A DNA stretch of 64,000 bases from Flavobacteriia bacterium. GTDB taxonomy: Bacteria > Bacteroidota > Bacteroidia > Flavobacteriales_D > Crocinitomicaceae. The notes below the pieces were generated by a model that did not search any database, was not told the DNA's origin, and saw only the letters and a program-made list of their open reading frames with translations. The DNA lies in contig CANGOA010000001.1 in the NCBI GenBank assembly GCA_947455255.1, positions 1 to 64,000 of the forward strand, read 5' to 3'. Numbering within the stretch: position 1 is the stretch's first letter; each line of letters begins with the position of its first letter. The translations under genes were made by a program, and so were the position numbers. Positions 63,408 to 64,000 of this stretch are shown piece by piece.

Positions 63408-64000
63408 ATGAAAATTGGAGTAATAGGTGCGGGTACCATGGGAATTGGTATTGCACAAGTAGCAGCACAAAATAATAATCAAGTGGTTCTTATTGATACT
63501 AATCAAGAAGTACTAAATAAGGCACAAAAAGGATTAGAAAATATACTTTCCAAATTAGTGGAAAAACAAAAAATTTCAGAGTTTCAAAAAGTAGAAACAC
63601 TAAATAATATTTCTTTTACCTCTGATTATTCTGAACTTAACGAAGCTTCACTAGTAATTGAAGCAATTATTGAAAATTTAACTGTTAAACATACTGTTTT
63701 TTCTCAAATTGAATCTGTTGTTTCAAACGATTGTATTATAGCGTCAAATACTTCATCACTTTCAATAGCTTCGATTGGTTCTGTGTTAAAAAACGCAAAT
63801 AGGGTAGTCGGGATTCATTTCTTTAATCCTGCACCTTTAATGGCATTAGTAGAAATTATTCCTTCAGTACAAACTTCCAGCGAAGTGTTACAAAAATCAA
63901 AAGCAATCATTGATTCTTGGGGTAAAAAAGCAGTAATTGTAAAAGATACTCCTGGTTTTATTGTTAATCGTGTAGCAAGACCATTCTATGGGGAAGCTTT
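63408..64000 (+). CDS. 3-hydroxyacyl-CoA dehydrogenase (PaaH/FadB-like), 3' end outside window
   Basis: The frame stays open to base 64000, giving about 197 residues of an expected ~380 or more. It has the NAD-binding G-A-G-T-M-G, the catalytic region S-N-T-S-S and G-I-H-F-F-N-P-A-P-L-M, and D-T-P-G-F-I-V-N-R. The enzyme oxidises 3-hydroxyacyl-CoA to 3-oxoacyl-CoA with NAD+. It follows the PaaG-like gene and should act in the same CoA-ester pathway, either beta-oxidation or phenylacetate degradation. The choice between short monofunctional and longer PaaH forms cannot be made from this fragment. Confidence 0.88.
   Translation, partial: MKIGVIGAGTMGIGIAQVAAQNNNQVVLIDTNQEVLNKAQKGLENILSKLVEKQKISEFQKVETLNNISFTSDYSELNEASLVIEAIIENLTVKHTVFSQIESVVSNDCIIASNTSSLSIASIGSVLKNANRVVGIHFFNPAPLMALVEIIPSVQTSSEVLQKSKAIIDSWGKKAVIVKDTPGFIVNRVARPFYGEA

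Overview
The window looks like chromosomal DNA of a marine or freshwater Bacteroidetes bacterium, most likely Flavobacteriales (a Crocinitomicaceae or Fluviicola-like genome is my best guess). The signs are low GC (about one third by eye), dense AT-rich spacers, three proteins with type IX secretion (T9SS) C-terminal sorting domains (one type A, two type B/CHU_C), a PorP/SprF-OmpA pair, menaquinone genes (menA, menC), and repeated TAnnTTTG promoter elements, the Bacteroidetes -7 consensus, placed just upstream of gene starts. No rRNA, tRNA, CRISPR array or insertion sequence was found, and no gene-free stretch exceeds 300 bases.

Layout. Positions 1-3156 (+) are an AT-rich secreted-protein trio: the tail of a T9SS cargo protein, a lipase-like alpha/beta hydrolase broken by a one-base frameshift in a T6 run, and a PQQ-type beta-propeller. 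3179-7562 (-) hold a membrane acyltransferase and a PorP/SprF-OmpA pair. 7807-8343 (+) is an unknown 178 aa protein. 8369-14589 (-) carry rsmG, a long-chain acyl-CoA ligase, a degenerate amidohydrolase-like lipoprotein and two tandem paralogous multi-pass membrane proteins that resemble GT-C glycosyltransferases. purL (+) ends at a strong terminator. 17011-23718 (-) look like one operon: guaB, two parvulin-type foldases, a MoxR ATPase and a SirB1/transglutaminase-like protein.

23840-34524 contain a carboxypeptidase-regulatory-domain protein, a YwqK/MORN protein with a CapD/FlaA1-type sugar dehydratase, a major OmpA-type protein, rsgA-dtd-mazG-like, nadC, a coiled-coil membrane protein, accA and ispE. 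34611-39796 (-) hold a 14-unit TPR protein and truA-murB-sppA. folK and an OmpA/TPR lipoprotein follow on +. 42210-49702 (-) are seven tightly packed or overlapping genes: an FMN flavoprotein, two M16 peptidase subunits, a T9SS type B cargo, a DUF3817 membrane protein, comB and an S1/P1-nuclease/phospholipase C-like protein. 49835-51806 (+) are menA and menC, with an odd in-frame insert in menC.

The last part (+) has a 1650 aa T9SS type B surface protein, a RecB/AddA-type helicase-nuclease, a large soluble protein of unknown function, a WYL regulator, a PaaG-like enoyl-CoA hydratase/isomerase and a 3-hydroxyacyl-CoA dehydrogenase cut by the window end. Most of the window is ordinary core metabolism and envelope biogenesis. 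The least explained items are the tandem GT-C-like proteins with their degenerate amidohydrolase neighbour (10825-14589), the unknown protein at 60162, the comB string, and the short repeat-like sequences at 34557 and 50866.
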